The notes under the pieces were generated by a model that was not told where the DNA came from, ran no database searches, and was given only the letters and a program-made list of their open reading frames with translations. A program made the translations under genes and the position numbers. From positions 31,395,001 to 31,459,000 of the forward strand of contig BSBM01000232.1 of the NCBI GenBank assembly GCA_027924585.1: a stretch of DNA of 64,000 nucleotides, written 5' to 3'. The stretch is from Larix kaempferi (taxonomy: Eukaryota; Streptophyta; Pinopsida; Pinales; Pinaceae). Positions 1-13,199 of the stretch are shown piece after piece; the first letter of the stretch is position 1; the number at the start of each line of letters is the position of its first letter.

Positions 1-314
1 GCTGACATGTTGGGAGTTATGCACACTCTTAACAATGTTCTGGTAGAGATTGGAAGGCTTCTAGAAAGTTACGGAATATGGATAAATGTTGTAATGAAGC
101 ATTGGCTAAGATAATTGCATGACTGTATGACATATTTCTTTATGTGTAAGAATTTGTTCTAAAAACTATGAGATGTTTTCTAATCATGCAATTTAACTTG
201 TTGTGTAGGAAATATCGTATGCCATCACCTACAAAAGAAGAACTACAACATTTGTTCAGCAACAAAATTATCTATTGAAGATATTGAAGTTCCAGGATAC
301 GGGAAGAATGCCAT

Positions 315-1587
315 GATCCGTCGATCATGAAGAATGATGTTTGGGATGCGGTCCCAAGAGCTGAAGGGAAGTCTGTTGTGACTTCCAAATGGAACTATCA
401 GATCAAGCATGTTGCAAATGGCAGCATTGAGAAATATAAAAGTGATGAAATAGAAGATGCACCAGATGGATTTCAAGACAGCATGGTGTAGTCATATATG
501 TGTGTAGAACTTGGTATGGTAGGATAGACAGCTTTCTATTCAGTTTGGGCTTTACCAAGAATAAAGTGGATTCCAAACTTTTCTACAAGGTTGAGGAAGG
601 CAATCCAGTGATACTACTTTTGTATGCGGATAACTTGTTTGTTACAGGTGAAGATAGATTGATTGTCGACACGCAGCGGAAGCTTGCTGCCGAGTTCGAG
701 ATGAAGAAATTGGGGATGATGCACTATTTGTTTTTTGTATGGAGGTGTGGCAGAGTGTAGATGGAATCTTCCTTGGACAAGGGAAGTATGCAGTAGAGAT
801 CCTGAAGAGGTTCGGGATGATGGATTGCAAGGCCATGGCCACACCTATGACATCGAATCTGAAGCTTCTTTGTGATGCTTCATCTGAGCTGGTTGATGTC
901 TCTATGCATCGTCAGATGATTGGGTCCTTGATGTACCTGACGAACACGAGACCAGACATTTGCTTTGCTGTGAACACATTGAGTCAGTTCCTGACAGATC
1001 CGAGGAGTGTTCACCTTATTGTTGTAAAGCATGTTCTGAGGTACCTGAAGGGTACAGTGGATTATGGGCTCAAGTATGAAGCGAATCAAAAGTTTAACCT
1101 GCAGGGTTATGTTGATTCAGATTGGGCTGGCAGTGCTGCAGATAGGAAGAGCACATCTGGGTGCTACTTTAGTATGGGATCAGGTGTGATCTCTTGGTTT
1201 AGCAGGAAGCAGTCCTGCGTAGCACTGAGTACAACTGAGGCAGAGTATGTTGCAGCCTGTTCAGCTAGTTGTGAGGCAGTATGGCTACGGAAGCTACTGT
1301 CTGAGTTATTTGATCTCCCGTTAGATGCTACTGGTATCTTCTGTGATAACCAGAGTTGTGTGAAGCTGTCCGAGAACCCAATGTTTCATGACAGGTCGAA
1401 ACACATAGAGATCAAATATCACTATATCAGGGATATGGTGCAGAGAGGAGCTGTGAAGCTCCTGTATGTTGCGACGGATGAGCAGATTGCAGATGTGCTG
1501 ACGAAGCCACTAGCTAGGGTGAAGTTCGAGTACTTCAGAGAGAGGCTTGGCGTTCTTCAGATTGAGGACACTTCGAGGAAGAAGTGA
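315..1587 (+). pseudogene. Ty1/Copia pol remnant (RT C-terminal half and RNase H)
   Basis: This is the 3' end of a Copia polyprotein: reverse transcriptase followed by RNase H, which copy the element's RNA into DNA in virus-like particles. The start of the RT (NDVWDAV... SKWNYQIKH) reads at 315-446. A deletion of central RT follows, and RT resumes at 500 in another frame with the active-site box as YADN instead of the usual YVDD. A frame change in a T-rich run near 739 leads into an open stretch to 1587 with TRPDICFAV, VDSDWAG, STTEAEYVA and CDNQS, the last three holding the RNase H acids. It ends ADVLTKPL... like intact Copia pol. Gag, protease and integrase would lie left of the window. The deletion, frameshift and altered YVDD make it inactive. 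Identification is secure; lineage is not assigned. Confidence 0.93.
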
Positions 1588-1639
1588 TGGACACATTTGT
1601 TGAAGCCATTCCAAGCATGTTGGAAGGAGGATCCTTCAC

Positions 1640-2215
1640 ATGGCTATGGATGTAAGTGCTGGATGATGAACATCAGGATGATGTTCTGGTTTCTGCTTTG
1701 TATAATCAGTTGGATCATTTTTATATGTATGCATCATGTTGGATGATGGATATGATCAGTTAGATCATTTATATGTATATGTATGTACGCATCATGTTGG
1801 ATGCTGGATATGATCAGTTGGATCATTTATATGTATATGTATGTACGCATCATGTTGGATGTTGGATATGATCAGTAGGATCATTTGTATGTATTTTGTA
1901 TGCATCATGTTGGATGCTTGGACCATGTATTTGCATATGTATCAGGTGGATCATGTATGGTGATATGTATCATGTATTTGTATTTGTATCAGGTGGATAC
2001 ATTGTATGATCAGGTGGATCATGTATGACGATATGTATCAGGTAGATACTTGGTATGCATCAGGTAGATGCATTATATGATCAGGATGATCGTGGATGAC
2101 GAGCTTCAGGATGTTGCTCCATATGACATGCAGCAGGATGTTGCAGTGATGATGATCAGGATGATCATGTGTACATCAGGATGATGTATGGTGAGTATCA
2201 GGTTGATACTCTATG
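1640..2215 (+). repeat. Minisatellite built on GATCAG/GGATCAT words
   Basis: Degenerate tandem copies contain gatcagttggatcattt, atgtatatgtatg and catcatgttggatg. Between about 1690 and 1930 the unit is near 60 bp and nearly regular; after 1930 it breaks into shorter gatcaggtggatcatg units. It lies in the Copia 3' interior. Confidence 0.75.
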
Positions 2216-2253
2216 GTCGTGGATCAGGTTGTGCAGATGAGCATATAATTTGG

Positions 2254-2830
2254 CCCTGGGAGATTTGCAGATAGTCTTTCAAGGTTTTGCCTATGGCATG
2301 TAATTCGTACCCTGGGATATCTGGCAAATGCTCTTTCGAGGTTTTGCTCTGGGAGGACATATAATTTGGCCCTGGGAGATCTATAGATAGTCTTTCGAGG
2401 TTATTCCTATGGCATGTAATTCGTGCCCTGGGATATCTGGCAAATGATCTTTCAAAGTTTTGTCCTATGGCATATAATATGTCCCTGGGAGATCCGATAG
2501 TTTGGGCTATGTGCCCGTAATAAGTCCTGGGATGCTCTTGCAAGGTTTTTCCATGACCACATATAATCTGTCCCTGGGAGATCCTATAGGTAGATCTGCG
2601 TGCTCGTAACATCCTGGGATGCTCTTGTGAGGTTTCGTGGTGACCACATATAATCTGTCCCTGGGAGATCCTATAGGTAGAGTTGTGTGCTCGTAATAGC
2701 CTGGGATGCTCTTGTGAGGTTTTGTGGTGAGGTCACATATAATATGGACCTGGGAGATCCTATAGGTAGAGCCGTGTGCTCGTAACAGCCTGGGATGCTC
2801 TTTCGAGGTTTTGTGACGCACGTAATAAGT
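2254..2830 (+). repeat. Minisatellite with a change of unit length
   Basis: Each unit starts with a CCCTGGGA word. Starts are at 2254, 2310, 2370, 2426 and 2483 (spacing 56-60 bp), then 2572, 2659 and 2748 (spacing 87-89 bp). The longer unit carries an extra segment with a second CCTGGGATGCTC word and taggtagag. This suggests a longer composite unit that was itself amplified. Confidence 0.8.
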
Positions 2831-3074
2831 CCTGAGGATTCCACAGTATGGCCAGTGATGACGAAGACCTGCAGGTGGTGGGCCTACATCCAGTATGAAA
2901 AAGGACTGGCTCTGTAGAACTTCCTATGACGAGTAGATTCAGAGATTGATTGAGATAGCAGCAGCAGTGACGATGATGATGTATCGATGATGATTATCCA
3001 GTGACGATGATCCAGAGAAGAAGACTTGTGCTAGAAGATGTGTGTCAAGAAATACCTTCCTAGTTAAGAGGGAG

Positions 3075-3650
3075 TGTTGATGTATATGTAACTTCGGAAT
3101 GTATTTCACATATATGTATATTGTATTCCTATAGAGATGTTATTATTCCTCTATACGGAAGTGTCATCATTTATATTGTAAGTGTCGTAACTTATACTTG
3201 ATGGGTTATTAGACCACCTTGTTGGGGTCGGCCCTGTATAAGTCATGTGGTTCAAAGGGTTATTAGACCACCTTATTGGGGGTCAGCCATGTGGGTTAAA
3301 GGGTTATTAGACCACCCTAGTGGGGGTCGACCCAATCAGCATTATGTTAAGTGGTTAAGTTGAGGTTGACCTAGTTGAGTAAAGGTCAAGTCAAGTTAGT
3401 GTATAAATAGAGAGTGTGTCTCTCTCATTTTACACATTCTATTCTCTCACTCACACTGTGGAGAGTGGCGCACTTGTGGAGGAGGAGGCTCTGCTGCTAG
3501 GAGAAGACTATCTCTTGTATTCTGGTTGTATCATTGCTCTATCTATCTCTGAGGAAGTTATTGGGGTTTTTCACCTTTATGGTTTTTCCCAAGTAAACTT
3601 GGTGTCTCTTCTATGCTTGCATTATTGTGTCCATGAATGATATGCTGTAG
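3075..3650 (+). mobile_element. 3' LTR of the Copia element (right end approximate)
   Basis: The sequence begins TGTTGATGTATATG directly after a purine tract and lies downstream of pol, so it is the 3' LTR. It holds three direct copies of a roughly 50-bp unit starting gggttattagaccacc at 3203, 3257 and 3301. A TATA box (gtataaatagag) near 3401 is followed by CT-rich sequence and a short leader, the normal LTR promoter layout. The right end could not be fixed because the 5' LTR is outside the window. Confidence 0.75.
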
Positions 3651-6600
3651 GTTTGCTATACATGTTGTTCTCTCAGTTAAAGATCCTAGATCAGATTGAA
3701 GTAAATTCTGAATATTTAACACATATTGCAAGAAGTAAGAATAGTTTTGTAAAGAATCAAGAAACACCCATGTGCACACAAAAATGGGAAAATAAATGTC
3801 GAAAGACCTGGACAATTGATGATAACAATGAAGATACTCTTCTAGCAGTAGAGAATTGTTGCTTATTCTGATGACTCTCAAAGGGTGCAGATAAAACCAT
3901 TGAATTCAAAAGGATATGTGAATTCAAGGAATCCAAAAGTCAATGTTCATGTATAAAAATGCTATAGTGTATTAGTCTCAAGTGGCAGAGATTGTTTTCA
4001 ACATCAACATAATCGTCTCAATAAGAGTTCTAGTTCAAAACCATGAGGCATTTACAAGAAGTTTTGTTGATGTCAAAGAACAGGATGAAAAAAAGAATGA
4101 CTAACAATCTGTGTATAATTACAAAAGTGTTTCACTTCTAGGATGAAACCAAAGTACATTTGAATGTATATTCATGTCGCAGAAAAGAGAAACTCGTGTT
4201 AATATCGCGCAAATTGATTTATATTATATAAAAGCGGTGTCGTTAAAAAATGTATCAAATAGAAAATGTGCCCTTAGATATTGGGCAGATATGACAATTA
4301 CAAAATCAAATGAAAGCCGAAGCTCTAGGCTTGGATATGTGACATGGTTCGATGGTTGCAGATATAACTGAATCTCAAGATCCGATGAAGATTTCTCAGA
4401 ACTGGAAGGCTGCAGAGGTTGGTACAAGTTGATCTCATGTGGGAATTGGTTATGGTTATGATTCATTTGAAACTACTGCAGAAGAATCAATGTTCACTCA
4501 GGTTGATGCTCTAATCGCCTAACTCGATATTTCAATACCTCAAACCTATGCACATTCTTCTGATTAACTTGAGAATAGGCATACCACTCCCCTATATGCG
4601 CCTCATTGATTTGAGACACGTGACTCTCTAAATTGGCTTCGAACTCTTGTCATTGAGACTGGACTCACTTATAAATCCTACCAATAGCTACATTAACTTG
4701 TTGAAGAGAACTATACATTGCGACAGAAGTAGGAAAACAATGATCAAAGAGAGGAAAGCTTGGTGACTCTGTGAATGATGAGCAACCCATATATATATTG
4801 GAAGACCACCAAATTACACACCTCGAAGCAAGCTGAAGGGACAATGAAATTAATTGCATTCATGACTACATGGTTCAAAGCAAATTGAAGGGACATCGAA
4901 GTCAATTACAGTCCTGACAAACAACGTAAATTTCCTAACAATTCTTGTCGACATAAATTAAGAAGATTGCACTTAAGGACAAAATCCTATTGAATTGTGC
5001 ACATACATGAGTCATAAATTACATACCAAAACATTTTTGCACATTTTAGGTGTGTTAAATGTCAAATCAGTATGGTTTACATCAATGAGTATTTGAAAAG
5101 CATTATAAGCGAGGTTAAAAGGTAGAAATACATTTATGATAGCCAGATTAGTTGTGTTGAAATGTCGGTAAAAGAAGATGACCATAAGGGAAGCAACTAT
5201 AACAAATGGGTGACATGAAATAAATCTGACGCAATCAAATCAAAGAAGTGGGAAGCATGAAACCAAGAAACTACGATAAATCATTGTGCACAAAGACAAG
5301 CAAACAAGGAATTGTGTAGTATAGAAGCAATAAAAAAAGAATACAATTCTATAATGCAACATTGATACTATAAGTTAAGCACAAGGGAGGAGAATAATAA
5401 GAAACCGCATAGGGGGGATCATATCTATAGTAACTGTGACTGAGATGACTACAAAGACAACTTGATATATGTACATGTTGTAGGAGAACTCAACACAGTA
5501 CAACAAAGGAAACAAAATTAAAATGAAAGCATGAATCCAAGGGGAGTAATTGAAACAAATAATGACATGACAAGTTATATAAGGTCAGCATGAAAGGAAA
5601 CACAAAGTCATAATATAAGTTCAGAAGAGAAATTGAAATTGTGCATGGGAATTATCCCTTTGCCATTGATGGGGGGAGAGATACTATGAAGGATGTTGTT
5701 ATCACTCATAATTTATCCTATGGTTGCGAAAGAATATTTCCAAGGTAACCTTTTCAAACCAATCTTTAGGAGGGAAGATGGTTTATTTCCTACCAGAGCA
5801 GGCTCTCTTAATAAATAAATACAATGGCCAGAAATATTTAAATAAGATAAACTAGTGATGCAAATGGCTGAAACAGGAGGATACCATTGGGCATGGATTC
5901 AAAGTCATGAATCTTTAAAGATAAACAAATTCTTAGCAATATGGTTTTTCACAGAGGCGAGATAACTATTCTTTTACAGTCAGGTTCTTACTTTTAGGTG
6001 ATAATAGAAGAGAAATGAATAGTCCATTAACATTGGGCACCAAATAAATATGAATCCAATATCAACTTTAGAGGAAGGTTTTGTGAATACTTGAATCCTA
6101 TGAATCAGAGCATAAGAGTATGAATTCTGAATCAATATAATTTCATTCAAGCATGAAAATATAAAATAATGGAAATAGATAACAAGAATAACATTCACAT
6201 GAGAAAAGGAAATACAGACAGCAAAATGATAACACGAGAATCTCTGCTCAGGAAAGTTTCTGCTTGGCTTTGTAAAATTTCTATTAATCTTAAAATTGCT
6301 CAGTACAAAATGAGTCTCACTCTCATGGGTTTCAACCCTGATTACATTGCAAAATCATGTATTTATACATCAAAATATCATTGAGCTAAACATAACTTCT
6401 TGCTTTCTAAAAATAGAAATCTATAGCTACTTATTACATCTTTAGATTATATTGTCAAAAAATTAAATCTTCATGGTCTTCAAAATTGTTGGAACATATT
6501 TTGCTTCTTTGTTGGAGTAAATTTTGGCATAAATATTTGCTTGAATATATTTGATGAGTGTCCTTATTGATGTAATTTGTACTTCATTTTTCCAAACTTC

Positions 6601-6885
6601 TCAATTGTCTTCCAGTTCTCTGTGGAGGGAACTTCATAGTTTATCATTTCTTTAACCAAAAGTTTCATCTCCACATGATCCACATAAGATATATTAGTGT
6701 TAATTGATTTAATCTTTCAAATTCCACTGCAATTTATCAATTATTATTTTCCTTGTTAAAGCTTGGATCATGTCTTCAAATTTTTGATGATTCATTCGAG
6801 TTTGGAACAATATAATTTTATAATCATCCTGAGAGATTAATTTATTCTATCCATCCCAAAAGGAATGGAGTCCTTTCTGAAACAA
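3651..6885. other. Gene-free, AT-rich stretch
   Basis: No reading frame here has a recognisable domain; the short open frames have no composition or motif support. The stretch from 4900 to 5700 is A- and purine-rich and resembles non-coding retroelement interior, with a purine run (ggggggagag) near 5672, but no matching LTR was found. Confidence 0.5.
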
Positions 6886-9842
6886 TTATGTAAATAAGCC
6901 TTTGAAATACTTAACCTGTTGCAACATCTGATTGGCCTTTGCTTGGACATTCTCAACATGGTGGTGTTTTCCAATAATCCTCCTTGCCCAAGTTATCACT
7001 GTAATTTTGTCCTTAATTGCCAATATATTGAGCTCCTCTCCTAATAAAGTATTAAGAAAATTAATAGTGTTTTGAGTTGTTTCTCTTGGCCCCTTGTCCA
7101 AAGTTTACTATGCATTGTTGTATTCACCACTGTCTCATTATCTTTAATAAAATTAAGATATTATCTAAATTTTGTAGCTTCAGTAATTATCAAATCCTAG
7201 GTCAAGTGCCTAGCACCTTACAATGGTAGCTTCCCTAACACCTATGATATTAATTTCTCGTTCTTCTCCAACAATTCTTTATTTTTGTTTTCAAATTCCT
7301 TCTTTTCTTCTTTATTTTTCTTAATTTATTCATTTAGATTTTGATTTTCCACTTTCAGTCCCTTGATTTCTTCTTCTTTAAGACTAACTTGAGACATGGC
7401 CTGAACTATATCCTTCGTGCTTGTTTCCATATTTTCCCGGTCTGTCTCTTTTATTTCAAATTGTTTTTCTTCCTTTTCTTTCTCTATACATGTCTCCTTC
7501 TCTTTCAAAATGTCAATCTAAGCTATGTTATTAGCTCTTTTCTTCTCCCATTTAACCCTGTTGTTCTGTAAATTTAAGTAACCTTGCCTTACCATCATCC
7601 AATTCTTGAGAGATAGAATCTTTCTCCTGTTCCAAAACTGTCAATTCGGATGCTTGAATTAACTGAGTAGATGGAATTTTTAACTTCTTCTTAAGCAACT
7701 AAATTGTATTTTCTTTCTCAGCAAAAAGTTTCTTAGTGGCCTGTCCTTTATCAAGCTCACTATCCATTTCCACAAGATCAGTCTATAATTTATTTATTTG
7801 TTGTTGATGGGCCTTATTTTCAGTTTTTTCTTGTTTCAATTGTCTTTCTAATCTACCCACCGTAGATTGAAATTTTGAAACCTTTAGAGTGGCATTCAAT
7901 AAATCAATGTAAATTACCTCTCTAACTTGCTTATGCAGATGGATTTTATCTGGGACTATGATCTACTACAAGTCAATTTTCATCTCTAATAACTTCTCAT
8001 TAGAGGCCACTACCAAATTCAGAGTATTCTTTGCATGGTCCTTAACAGTTATCAATGAAACTCCCTTATTTGATATATCTCTCACTCTAGGAAAAAGCTT
8101 AAGAAATTTTTCAGAATATCTTTTGCATTGACCATATTTGGCATACAAATAAGATTTAGACCCGTACTTGTCACTAGAACTAGTCTCTTGTGCTTCAACA
8201 AAAATGTACTCTTGTATCTGAATGGTTGAAACTTGATTTTTTTCTCTTTCTTTTTTCTTCTTACCTTATGACTCAATCATTTCTTTCCCTCGATCAATCC
8301 TGGGTCTTTTTGTTGTATCATGTTCTTCAACTTCCATATCTGTTATTTCTAAAAAGATTCTTTTACCAGTAATCTCAATTTTACTCGGAGTGGGCACTAA
8401 CATAGTAGAATATTTTATTAATGCAGAAGGATCTGATTGCAAACTTTCATAAATTTCTATATCTGATTGGTATTCTATTAGATTGGATTTCCCAGCCAAT
8501 CCTTCCACTTCTTGATGATCAAAATATTTGCTCTTATTCAGTTGTCTTCTATGAGATATTACATGATGTGGATCATAGTTAACTCTTGAAGCCTTCATAA
8601 AATTAATTTCTTGTAAAAATCCTTCTACAACTGGAAGAGCAGCTTTATTTTTTACAATGAATGGACCAACTTTCAAAGGAAACTTGACATCAGAATCTTT
8701 TCTAAAGTTTAAGAAATGCTCATTTTCCACAATAAAGCTTATGTTTGATAAATTTCGAAGCAAAAATTCTTGGATTCAAGAATGCAGGTAATATATAAGG
8801 TTCATGCACAAAGCCATAGACTCTGATAATAGTACGTTCCTTTAAAAGGAACCAATCACCAACTTTCTTCTCAAGATTGAACTGTAGCATATTCTTCATT
8901 TTTGGAAAAACTCTAGGTAGTTTTTCCTGAAAAATAACTCTGTATATTTATGACATTATGAGGTTCATATAATTAAATACATCCTTTATGATATCATATG
9001 TAAATACTGCCTCAGGAAACTGTAAATTTTATTCATTGGAGTATTAAAACATCTTCACTAGGTAGGACTGAAATCTGAAATGTTTGGTTGTGTGGAAATT
9101 CACTAGCTGAGCATGGATATTTTTAGCTAGGAATTCATCAAATTTAAGGTAGAAATATTGACTGGACTCATAATCAAATTGGTGCAGACTCAATCTAAAT
9201 AACAAACTCAACATGATTTATGGGACAACCTTGTCATTATCCAACCCTAGAAACTGACTCAGCAATGAAATGACAAACTGAGAATCTTCATTAAACAGGG
9301 TAATATCCAAGGGGAAGGGTAAATTATCAATTGAGGTATTAGGTTTAAGGCTCTTTAAAAAGAAGGTTTGTTTCATCTCTACTGTGGAATGTCTGTACAA
9401 GTTACTTTCGTTTTCTTCTATAAAATATTCGGGGTTTTGAGAAAATAATTGTGGTACCTCTAATGACTGATGAATTGAATGGACAATGGATTCTTGACCT
9501 TCCAGATTCCATAATGACTCTCTCAGACTGAGAATAATTCATTGCAAATGAATATACAAAGTTCAGGAAGGTTAGGGTTTGCTCGGGACATAAATGATAA
9601 AAACAAGACTTGTGAACACTATGTACATCTATCCCCCACGTTTCTAAATTCTTCAATTTGTTTTTAATTTCACTGACTGAACCAATGGATAGAACTGTGT
9701 CGAAAACATCTCCGTCCTTATCTTCAAAAATCTCCTCTAACCTGTTAAATTCTCTATTTTGAAAACCCAATTCACTTTCTTCCTCCATTTTTAGAAAATA
9801 ATTGATCTTTTCCTGGAAATCGTGGCCTACCGGGAAGTTCAT
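6886..9842 (-). pseudogene. Decayed long ORF with C-terminal coiled coil, probably transposon-encoded
   Basis: A series of minus-strand open stretches runs in one direction through 9842-9402, 9400-9218, 8763-8266, 8276-7966, 7508-7326 and 7101-6886, in shifting frames. I do not recognise the family. The first part is a globular-looking region of mixed hydrophobic and acidic residues. A basic patch (TTKRPRIDRGK) near 8290 could be a nuclear localisation signal. The last third is Lys/Glu-rich with heptad character (EKEKEEKQFEIKETDREN). Many frameshifts and stops mean it is dead. The layout of globular region, basic patch and coiled coil resembles the post-integrase ORF of the Gypsy element at 34491, which suggests a retroelement accessory ORF, but I see no sequence identity between them. 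Confidence 0.5.
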
Positions 9843-11429
9843 GACTGGAGGAAAGACTTATGCCTCGGCTTCCATCTACACAGGCGACATCTCTATCGTC
9901 AGCTGTGAAATGAAAAATGTTTGTTTTTTCACGTGCCTCTTTTTCTTTTATAATATTCCACATACGCAGTTTCAGGATTGAAAATGGCGGTTTTCCTTTA
10001 TCGTTTATCATCCAATGGAATGCCTCTCATATTGACGCATGGCAGGTGGTAAAAATTCTACTACCGCTTACCACTTCCATCCTCCACACTAGTTCAAAGC
10101 TCGAAATCAACACTAGCCGTTGATCTCTCCTCCGTCGATCACCAATCATCAATCTCTTTCCAACTTTACCACATGCCGATAGCTATTTCTCCAAAGACCC
10201 CCAACGTTTTATGGCGCACCTTCGTCGAGTGGATCTCCTAGGCGTCGTAGATCTCATCCTTTCTTCAATATAGACCATTGATTTTTGTGAAATCACATTG
10301 AATACTTTATTAACTATTTTTTTATCCCAATTTCGCTTAGCATCATGATCACATGGAATGTTCCCTCCCAGAACTTGGTGCCTATTTTCTTTAGCGCTTC
10401 CCTTGTTAACTCTTGGTCATGTGAAAGCAAAACTTTAAAATAATCTCTCGCTCCCTTCTTTATATCATAAAAAATACTTCAATAAACCAAAGAAAAATAA
10501 TTGTTCCAACACATGTATCAGTGACAGAGAACTACGTAGGAAGCACATAAACTATGAAGCATGCATAAAAAGCATGATGAGATGAAAACCTGTAGTGGAT
10601 TACTGATCAAAGATTGTGTGGCAGAGAAAAGGATCAAACTGGCATGAACACAGGGGGAGCACTGTATTGTGTGCAAGCAAAATAGAAGAATACATGATCA
10701 GGAGGATCACAGCTTCATAAGGTGTTTCCCTCACTGCCAAAGGGGGGTATTATTGAACTTTGGTGTTGTCATTGATGTCAAAGTTGTTGGATGATATCAA
10801 GAGGGAAGTGTTATATTAAAAATTAAAATTTATGAAATACAACCTATCAATATTATTCCATTCACCCTGAGTGGGATAACTAAATCACACCAATTTCCTA
10901 TAGGCTATAAGGTCAATTTTATAAGTTGATCTTATGATCATGGTGACTTCTTCTTGTTCGATTAACACATGATATTTCTAGAAGATCAAACAGCTTCAAA
11001 AACCACTCACACAAACATATCACAGATCAACACATTGATGTTTTAACGTGGTTTAAAACATCGAAGAAAGAAATAGTATATAACCCCAACCAAATACCTA
11101 CTTCAAACACTACGAAAAAGATGAAAATGAAGACCAATACAACAATAATAATTATAGTGATGACATAATCATTTTCAATATGATGGCCAATACAATAATA
11201 ATTACATTATTACATATATAAAGAACAAAAAAATGTATATATAGCACGAATATCCTTGATAATCACATCATTAATAAGTATACTGAATAGTGGAAGAAAA
11301 AAAGGGGTCTTGTGAACATTTCCCATTGCCTTGGTTGTAAGAGGATATAATTTAAACTTTAAAAAGGAATCGCATCAAGGACTTATCTTTTATATCTAAG
11401 TGCACCCAGAATTCTATAGCTGAAGATGC
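9843..11429. other. No gene; possible LTR-retrotransposon 3' remnant
   Basis: No coding sequence is supported. At 10736-10748 there is a polypurine-tract-like run (ccaaaggggggt), followed by gtgttgtcattgatgtcaaag, a word familiar to me from plant LTR elements. Near 11040 there is gatgttttaacgtggtttaa, also LTR-like in flavour. No paired LTR or target duplication was found, so this is only a suggestion of a degraded element. Confidence 0.35.
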
Positions 11430-11690
11430 TCGTGGATGGGGCTACATAGGAGGGGAACACACAGTAAATCGAGGTTACATCATACTCCTCAAATCCAAAA
11501 GTCATAGAACCAAGTAAGCTATCTGGAAAGCCATATGTAAGAGTTACGCCTTCCCCAAAAGGAAACTCTTATATTGGACTTTGGCTCACGAGAAAGTCCT
11601 CACAGCCAAAATAGAAATATATAAAGATGGGATTAAAGGTCCTACAAGATGCCCTCTCTGTCAAAATTAAGAGAAGGATTAATGATATTT
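11430..11690 (+). pseudogene. LINE fragment: reverse-transcriptase zinc-binding (zf-RVT) domain
   Basis: One frame, interrupted by stops, reads IWKAICKSYAFPKRKLLYW, LAHEKVLTAKI and GPTRCPLCQN. This matches the W..iW....P.K....W......L.T......RG.....CplC pattern of the zf-RVT domain near the C-terminus of plant L1-type LINE ORF2 proteins. It is a short remnant with no RT domain attached. The RNase H remnant at 13200 may come from the same insertion. Confidence 0.7.
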
Positions 11691-13199
11691 CAACATGGGA
11701 CCGTTCTATTTGTATAAATCAAATAAACCTAATATTGTAGTGATTCAATGCAACCTTATGAAAATTTTGATAGTTGATCAAACATTCAAATTAAGTATGA
11801 CATCATTGTATTTTCAAATAGGTTAAAATCTAATATTGTAGTGATACAACCTTCTAAAAATGTTGATAGTTTACCAAACACCTTCAAACTAAATAGGACA
11901 TTGAATATAATTTTAGTCATTTCATTGATTGATTGTCGTTAGACCTACAAGCTTTTGTGGACTATATTAAGGTGTTTTAAAAGGACATATATGTAAGTAT
12001 TTCTTAATCAATTGGTGAACCCATCAATTTTTGGGTTAGCAATATCTTTTGGATATGGCTTAGTTCTTGGGATGGGTAGCATCACCATTTAAACAATCCA
12101 AGTTTAAATTATAGTGAGTGTAGAATCCTTATGTGTAGGTAGGTGATGATGAATAGTTTGATCTCATGGAATTAATTTTCATCTATTATTAAAAGAGATT
12201 AACACATGTCATAATAAAAATTTGTATTTCCATCTCATAAATAAAAAAATAAATTTATTATGCTAAGAGACACATTTATGGGGTTGGCGTTTCTATCCTT
12301 AATGAGAAAAACCTTGAATTGGAGAAGATGTAAAGGCTATGAGAAAGCTAGTAGCCTAGCGTCTATAATTACTCAAAGTGATGATACAATCATTCTCAAC
12401 ATAATGATATATACAATAATCATTCTGATTTTTAAAAGAAAATAATTTTGTATGTGAAATACAATTATATAATATATATATGGACTAAAAGCCATTTAAT
12501 AATTTCTTTATTGATATTATTTTATATACCATAGGATTAATGATAAATATATTAGAGAAATAATAAAATATAAGAGTGTAAAAGATTAGATGATAGAGTG
12601 TAAAATATATGATGCATGAGTGTATTGTTAAGACACTTCTTGCTTAAAGTCAATGATTTGAAACTCCCAAATGATTTGAAACTTTCTAAATACGAGCCTT
12701 AAAAAAAAGAATATAAAATATTTATCTGCTCTACACATCAAGAGTAGTATGTAATCTTACTTATATAAATATAAAATTATATATTAAGGAGTTTTAGAAT
12801 GATGATAATGTTATTATTTTATGATTAATTAGTGAAGTTTTTTTCTTCATTGAATTTTGGTTTAGTTGTATCTTTTGGGTTGTATATTTTTTAGTAGTTT
12901 TGATTGATATGATAAAAATAATTGAAGTTTAAAATTTTGTACATATACAACTTTTATGTATATTAAAGAAGGAATATAATTTTTTATAATTAGTTTTTAT
13001 ATTTAAAATTATTGAAATAAAAATTTATTTTAATTTTGTATACTCTAAAAACAATTACAATATAAAGAAATTTATTCATAATATCTTTTAAAAAAATTAG
13101 AATATAATATTTTTATTTAAATTATTTTATAACACTATAATGTTTTTTCTACTATAATAATTTAAGCGGATACCATTTTATAAGCAATATAATGATTAA
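11691..13199. other. Gene-free AT-rich DNA
   Basis: AT-rich sequence with no supported gene. It contains the SINE-type repeat at 12612-12709. Confidence 0.5.
12612..12709 (+). mobile_element. tRNA-like SINE-type repeat, copy 1
   Basis: It contains tgtattgttaag (box A-like), then about 30 bp later gatttgaaactccc (box B-like, one of the GGTTCGANNCC variants), and ends in an A-run after gagcctt. The same order, spacing and A-rich end occur on the minus strand at 54147-54224, so this is a dispersed repeat family rather than chance. It is not a functional tRNA: no cloverleaf can be drawn with confidence. Confidence 0.5.

Larger units (their letters stand above)
1588..3074 (+). other. Copia 3' untranslated interior, repeat-rich, no gene
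   Basis: This 1.5-kb stretch lies between the pol stop codon and the LTR and contains no convincing reading frame. It is unusually long for a Copia element and consists mostly of two minisatellite arrays listed separately. It ends in a short purine-rich tract (aagagggag) just before the LTR, the expected position of the plus-strand primer. Open frames on the minus strand here are produced by the repeats. Confidence 0.7.

Noticed and set aside
2211-2821. Two long minus-strand open frames over the Copia minisatellite
   Set aside because: They are repetitive by-products of the tandem units and lie antisense to the element.
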